The translations under genes and the position numbers were made by a program. A model generated the notes under the pieces. That model worked only from the letters and a program-made list of their open reading frames with translations. It did not search any database and had not been told where the DNA came from. A DNA stretch of 62,315 bases from Clostridiales bacterium. Lineage in GTDB: Bacteria; Bacillota; Clostridia; Christensenellales; Borkfalkiaceae. The stretch lies in the NCBI GenBank assembly GCA_015069615.1, contig SVIF01000008.1, positions 1 through 62,315 of the forward strand, in the 5' to 3' direction. Positions 58,627-62,315 of this stretch are shown in pieces (position 1 is the stretch's first letter; each line of letters begins with the position of its first letter).

Positions 58627-59946
58627 GTGGCAATTTTCGGTTCTTTACAAGAGAAATTATCGCACGTATTCAGTAAATTAACCAAGCGCGGCCGATTGAC
58701 CGAGCTGGAAATTAAACAAGCCATGCGTGAAATCCGTATCGCACTACTCGAAGCGGACGTAAACGTTAAGGTTGCCCGCGATTTTATTACCGCCGTTAGT
58801 GAAAAGGCGGTAGGGCAAAAGATTTTAGAAAGTTTAAGCCCCGCCCAACAAGTAATTAAAATCGTTAACGAAGAACTGGTTGCTTTAATGGGTTCTACCA
58901 ACCAAAAGCTTGCCGTTGCTTCTAACCCGCCCACTGTAATTATGATGTGCGGTTTGCAAGGTGCGGGGAAAACCACCCTTTGCGGAAAACTGGCGCTTCT
59001 ACTTAAAAAACAAGGCAAAAAGCCCTTGCTTACCGCGTGTGATATCTACCGCCCCGCGGCAATCAATCAGTTAAAGGTGGTTGCGGAAAAAGCGGGCGTA
59101 GAAGTGTTTGAACGTGGCACGCAAGATCCCGTAAAAACCGCCAAACAAGCGGTGGAACACGCAAAATCTTACGGCTTTGACACCGTAATTATTGATACCG
59201 CAGGGCGTTTGCATATTGACGAAGCCTTGATGGAAGAATTAGAACGCATTGTGGAAAAGGTAAACCCCACCGAAATTCTTCTTACCGTGGATTCCATGAC
59301 GGGGCAGGATGCAGTCAACGTTGCGGATACCTTTAATAAACGTTTGGAAATTTCGGGCGTAGTGCTTACGAAATTAGACGGGGATACCCGTGGGGGCGCA
59401 ACCTTATCCGTAAAAGCGGTTACGGGCAAGCCCATCAAATTTTGTAGCGTAGGCGAAAAGTTGGGGGATTTAGAACCCTTCCATCCCGACCGTATGGCAT
59501 CCCGTATCTTAGGTATGGGGGACGTGCTTTCTTTAATTGAAAAAGCGCAAGAAGCGGTTACCGAACAAGAAATGAAGGAAATGGAGAAAAAACTTCGTTC
59601 GGCAAGTTTCACCCTAACCGATTACTTAGAACAGTTCCGCGCTTTAAAGAAAATGGGCAATTTGGGGGATTTACTGCAAATGGTTCCGGGCGCTTCCAAA
59701 ATGGGTTTATCTGCGGATAATGTGGACGAAAAGAAAATGGAACGCGCGCAAGCGATTATCCTTTCTATGACGCAAAAGGAAAGGGATAACCCCTTAATTA
59801 TCGGTAGCAGCCGTAAAAAGCGTATCGCGGCGGGCAGTGGTACTACGGTGCAGGACGTAAATCAACTGTTAAAGCAGTACGACCAAGCAAAGCAAATGAT
59901 GAAGCAAATGAAAAACGGAAGGAAGTTCCCTTTCGGAAGAATGTAA
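58627..59946 (+). CDS. ffh: Signal recognition particle GTPase Ffh
   Basis: 439 residues, normal length. N domain (1-~85), G domain with GLQGAGKTT (G1, from 109), CDIYRPAAINQL, DTAGRLHID (G3) and VLTKLDGDTRGG (G4), and an M domain from about 300 that is Met-rich at the C-terminus (YDQAKQMMKQMKNGRKFPFGRM, cited in part). Start GTG at 58627, with AAAGGAGG 10 bases upstream. With the 4.5S RNA (not in the window) it recognises signal peptides of nascent chains. Confidence 0.97.
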   Translation: MAIFGSLQEKLSHVFSKLTKRGRLTELEIKQAMREIRIALLEADVNVKVARDFITAVSEKAVGQKILESLSPAQQVIKIVNEELVALMGSTNQKLAVASNPPTVIMMCGLQGAGKTTLCGKLALLLKKQGKKPLLTACDIYRPAAINQLKVVAEKAGVEVFERGTQDPVKTAKQAVEHAKSYGFDTVIIDTAGRLHIDEALMEELERIVEKVNPTEILLTVDSMTGQDAVNVADTFNKRLEISGVVLTKLDGDTRGGATLSVKAVTGKPIKFCSVGEKLGDLEPFHPDRMASRILGMGDVLSLIEKAQEAVTEQEMKEMEKKLRSASFTLTDYLEQFRALKKMGNLGDLLQMVPGASKMGLSADNVDEKKMERAQAIILSMTQKERDNPLIIGSSRKKRIAAGSGTTVQDVNQLLKQYDQAKQMMKQMKNGRKFPFGRM

Positions 59947-60017
59947 CCATGGTTCTTACGGCGTAGCCGTGAAAATATAAAAGAAATAAAGGAAATTAAT
60001 TTCGGAGGAAAATTAAA

Positions 60018-60314
60018 ATGGCAGTAAAAATGAGATTAACCAGACTTGGCAAACACAAGGCTCCTTGCTATCGTATCGTTGTAGCAGATAGCAGAACTCC
60101 CCGCGACGGTAAAGTGATTGACACCGTTGGTCATTACGATCCCACCCGTCAACCCGCTGAACTCGTTGTAAACGTTGATAAGGCTAAAGATTGGATTTTA
60201 AAGGGCGTTCAACCCACCGAAACCGTAAAGGCGCTTTTGGTTCAAGCAGGCGCAATGGAAAAATCCGAAAAACTTTCTCCTTCCAAAACCAACCCCAAAA
60301 AGAAAAAGGGCTAA
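60018..60314 (+). CDS. rpsP: 30S ribosomal protein S16
   Basis: 98 residues. Starts MAVKMRLTRLGKHKAPCYRI followed by VVADSRTPRDGK and GHYDPTRQP, all diagnostic. The Lys-rich C-terminal tail is normal. TCGGAGGAAAA precedes the ATG. Binds 16S rRNA during early small-subunit assembly. A small ACGGC/GCCGT hairpin lies in the leader at about 59958-59970. Confidence 0.97.
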   Translation: MAVKMRLTRLGKHKAPCYRIVVADSRTPRDGKVIDTVGHYDPTRQPAELVVNVDKAKDWILKGVQPTETVKALLVQAGAMEKSEKLSPSKTNPKKKKG

Positions 60315-60324
60315 GGGTTAGCTT

Positions 60325-60567
60325 ATGTTAGAACTGATTAAATTCGTCGTTGAACAGTTCGCTGAAAAACCCGAATGTATTCAGTACTTAACCGAAGAAA
60401 ACGGCAACACCGTTACCGTAACGGTGGTACTGGATGAATCGGATATGGGTAAAGTTATCGGCAGACAAGGCAAAGTAGCCAAGGCGCTTAGAACGTTGGT
60501 GAAAACCGCTTCCGCCAAGGAAGGCAAAAAGTATAATATCGAAATTAAGGAAACGGGAGAAATTTAA
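60325..60567 (+). CDS. khpA: KH-domain RNA-binding protein KhpA
   Basis: 80 residues. A single type II KH domain with the GxxG loop in MGKVIGRQGKVAKALRTLV (cited in part). It is the usual neighbour of rpsP and forms a complex with KhpB (Jag), acting as a global RNA-binding regulator linked to cell envelope growth in Gram-positives. It starts 10 bases after the rpsP stop. Confidence 0.94.
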   Translation: MLELIKFVVEQFAEKPECIQYLTEENGNTVTVTVVLDESDMGKVIGRQGKVAKALRTLVKTASAKEGKKYNIEIKETGEI

Positions 60568-60622
60568 GTATTTCTCCTTTTTCCTGTTTTTGCGCGCGCT
60601 AAAAAGGCGTGTGGGTGGAAAC

Positions 60623-61132
60623 ATGCAAGAAAAATTACTGATCGGTGAAATTTTAAAACCCCAAGGCATCCGCGGGGAAGTCAAGGTAAAGCCATACGTG
60701 GATAACGCGGATCGGTTTTACGACTTGAAAACCGTATTTTTGGAAGATACCGAATATAAGGTCCTGCACGCGCGCGTGGGGGACGGTTTCGTGTTCCTTG
60801 CGCTATCCGGCGTTGCGGATAGGAACCAAGCAGAACTGCTCCGCGGTAAAAAATTGTTCGTAACCCGTGAAAACGCCGTTCCTTTACAAAAAAACACCTT
60901 CTATATCGTGGACGTACTAGGGTCGGAAGTGGTGGATGAAACGGGGCATAGCTACGGCGTAGTGGCGGACGTAACCCCCGCATCCCGTGATATTTTCACC
61001 TTGGAACGCGTGGGAAAAAAGCCTATCCGTTTCCCCTTTTTAAAAGATTTGGTGCTTTCGGTGGATACCGAAAACAAAAAAATTACCGTAAACAAAAAAC
61101 GGATGGGAGAGGTAGCCGTGTATGAGGATTGA
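60623..61132 (+). CDS. rimM: Ribosome maturation factor RimM
   Basis: 169 residues. The N-terminal beta-barrel (LLIGEILKPQGIRGEVKVKP) and the C-terminal PRC-barrel domain (YIVDVLGSEVVDETG, KPIRFPFLKDLVLSVD) are both present. It aids maturation of the 30S head by binding S19. Start 60623 has GTGGGTGG upstream; the 11 extra codons before it are non-conserved. It overlaps trmD by 11 bases, so the two are coupled. Confidence 0.95.
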   Translation: MQEKLLIGEILKPQGIRGEVKVKPYVDNADRFYDLKTVFLEDTEYKVLHARVGDGFVFLALSGVADRNQAELLRGKKLFVTRENAVPLQKNTFYIVDVLGSEVVDETGHSYGVVADVTPASRDIFTLERVGKKPIRFPFLKDLVLSVDTENKKITVNKKRMGEVAVYED

Positions 61133-61913
61133 TATCCTAACCTTATTTCCCGAAATGTTCACCCCGCTTAGCGAAAGTATCATTCAGCGCGCAAGGGAAG
61201 CAGGCGCAATTACCGTTTGCGTGCACGATATCCGCGAATATTCGTTGGATAAGCACAAGAAGTGCGACGACTATCCCTTTGGTGGTGGCGCGGGGATGTT
61301 GATGACCCCCCAACCCATTGCTTCTGCAATTACTGCGGTGGACCCGAATCACGAAGCGCTTCGCATTTATCTTTCCCCAAAGGGGAAAGTTCTTTCTCAA
61401 CCTATCGTTAGGGAGTACGCGAAAAAGGAACGGCTACTACTTCTTTGCGGTCATTATGAAGGGGTGGATCAACGGGTAATTGACCTATTTATTGACGAAG
61501 AACTTTCGGTAGGCGACTACGTTTTAACGGGGGGAGAACTGCCCGCTATGATCGTTACGGACGCGGTTGCCAGATACGTTGAAGGGGTTTTAAACGTGGC
61601 TTCTTTGCAAAACGAAAGCCACACCGAAAACCGTTTGGAATACCCCCAATATACCCGTCCGCAAGAATTTATGGGACTTTCCGTACCCGAAGTTTTGGTT
61701 TCGGGCGACCATAAAAAAGTGGAACAGTGGCGTAGGGAAGAATCTTTGATTCTTACCCGTAAACGTCGCCCCGATTTACTCACCGAGGAAGAGCGACAGG
61801 AAAGTTACACTACCTTGCCTAAGCCCAAGGTGAAAAGAAGAAAACGCGGTACGTCGCAAAGCAATCAGGAAAGTACGCTAAACGCGGTACAACCCCAAAG
61901 CGAGGATAAGTAA
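61122..61913 (+). CDS. trmD: tRNA (guanine-N1)-methyltransferase TrmD
   Basis: 263 residues. A SPOUT-class trefoil-knot enzyme that methylates G37 of tRNAs with SAM. Key segments are MRIDILTLFPEMF at the start, KKCDDYPFGGGAGM, LLLCGHYEGVDQRV, SVGDYVLTGGELPAM and PQYTRPQEF. The C-terminus carries an extra Lys/Arg-rich tail (KVKRRKRGTSQSNQ and onward) beyond the usual ~240 residues. The start lies inside rimM. Confidence 0.96.
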   Translation: MRIDILTLFPEMFTPLSESIIQRAREAGAITVCVHDIREYSLDKHKKCDDYPFGGGAGMLMTPQPIASAITAVDPNHEALRIYLSPKGKVLSQPIVREYAKKERLLLLCGHYEGVDQRVIDLFIDEELSVGDYVLTGGELPAMIVTDAVARYVEGVLNVASLQNESHTENRLEYPQYTRPQEFMGLSVPEVLVSGDHKKVEQWRREESLILTRKRRPDLLTEEERQESYTTLPKPKVKRRKRGTSQSNQESTLNAVQPQSEDK

Positions 61914-62315
61914 ATGAAAACCATACAGTGGTTCCCCGGGCATATGACCAAAGCCCTAAGGATGATGGAGGAGCAGTTAAAACTTTGCGACGGTGCGGTA
62001 GTTATTATGGACGCGCGCTGTCCCGAAGCTTGCGTAAACCGCAAGCATACCGCGCTGTTTTCTGCTAAGCCTTTGTTGTACGTATTGAATAAAAGCGATT
62101 TAAGCGATACGGGTGCCGTTACCGCTTGGCTGGAATTTATGAAAAAACGCGGGCAAAACGCGATTGCGGTTTGTGCCAACCGCCCCAAGGATATCACGGC
62201 ATTAAAAGGCGCGATTGCAAAACTGTTTGCAGAAAAACGCGAACGCAACGCGAAAAAGGGCGTGAATATGCCCATGCGCGTTATGGTGGCTGGCATTCCC
62301 AACACGGGAAAAAGC
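61914..62315 (+). CDS. rbgA: Ribosome biogenesis GTPase RbgA/YlqF, 3'-truncated by window edge
   Basis: 134 codons visible out of roughly 280-300. It begins MKTIQWFPGHMTKALRMMEE as the family does. The GTPase is circularly permuted: G4 (LNKSD) comes before G1 (GIPNTGKS, at the very end of the window). It acts late in 50S assembly. It starts immediately after the trmD stop. Confidence 0.93.
   Translation, partial: MKTIQWFPGHMTKALRMMEEQLKLCDGAVVIMDARCPEACVNRKHTALFSAKPLLYVLNKSDLSDTGAVTAWLEFMKKRGQNAIAVCANRPKDITALKGAIAKLFAEKRERNAKKGVNMPMRVMVAGIPNTGKS

Overview
The window looks like a chromosomal segment of an uncultivated, low-to-moderate-GC Gram-positive bacterium of the Clostridia (possibly a Christensenellales-type gut lineage; the taxon is inference). 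Supporting signs are the classic Firmicutes order plsX-rnc-smc-ftsY ... ylxM-ffh-rpsP-khpA-rimM-trmD-rbgA, AnnGGAGG ribosome binding sites, SigA-type promoters with a 17-base spacer almost everywhere, lipoproteins with Gram-positive-style signals, and PdaA/PdaB-like, YtaF/MntP-like and AGCS-family genes. No phage, IS element, CRISPR array or rRNA was seen.

Layout: 0.0-2.7 kb holds a truncated small gene, a MATE efflux pump behind a short hairpin leader, and a PHP-domain protein. 2.9-3.5 kb holds a tRNA-Thr(GGT) followed by a patchwork of duplicated tRNA 3' ends, terminators and a 77-bp direct repeat. 3.5-9.9 kb: histidine phosphatase, serS (reverse), DeoR-type regulator, cysS and a compact alaS. 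10.3-16.6 kb: two paralogous lipoproteins with very long Pro-Ser repeat stalks, Ig/MBG-like modules and a clan-A glycoside hydrolase domain. 16.7-23.4 kb (reverse): an orphan lipoprotein, a tight flavoprotein-SDR-Old Yellow Enzyme operon, and an AEC transporter. 23.8-30.1 kb: AGCS amino acid:Na+ symporter, beta-mannosidase plus SGNH esterase, then a yybP-ykoY (Mn2+)-type riboswitch controlling a CaCA exchanger. 30.2-38.3 kb: asnA, lone AraC domain, Gfo/Idh/MocA oxidoreductase, MntP/YtaF-like protein, surface protein, phosphodiesterase-RluA pair, GT2 glycosyltransferase. 38.4-48.8 kb: nadE (glutaminase Cys missing), Mrp ATPase, polysaccharide deacetylase, double-OB SSB-like protein, CNNM/CorC protein, MacB-like ABC exporter, M19 dipeptidase and a 51-aa protein. 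49.0-62.3 kb: the housekeeping run asnS-plsX-rnc-smc-ftsY, metallophosphoesterase, ylxM-ffh-rpsP-khpA-rimM-trmD and a truncated rbgA.

The genes fall into three themes: translation and protein targeting (four aminoacyl-tRNA synthetases, SRP and receptor, RimM, TrmD, S16, RluA, RbgA), carbohydrate processing at the cell surface (two GH lipoproteins, beta-mannosidase, esterase, oxidoreductase), and membrane transport or metal handling. The least explained material is intergenic: a modular repeat with a hairpin that appears to covary (9.9-10.1 and 47.4-47.7 kb), the tRNA-derived repeat patch at 3 kb, and several hairpins that carry the TTGACA -35 box of the next gene. All calls are from reading the sequence; no database search was run.
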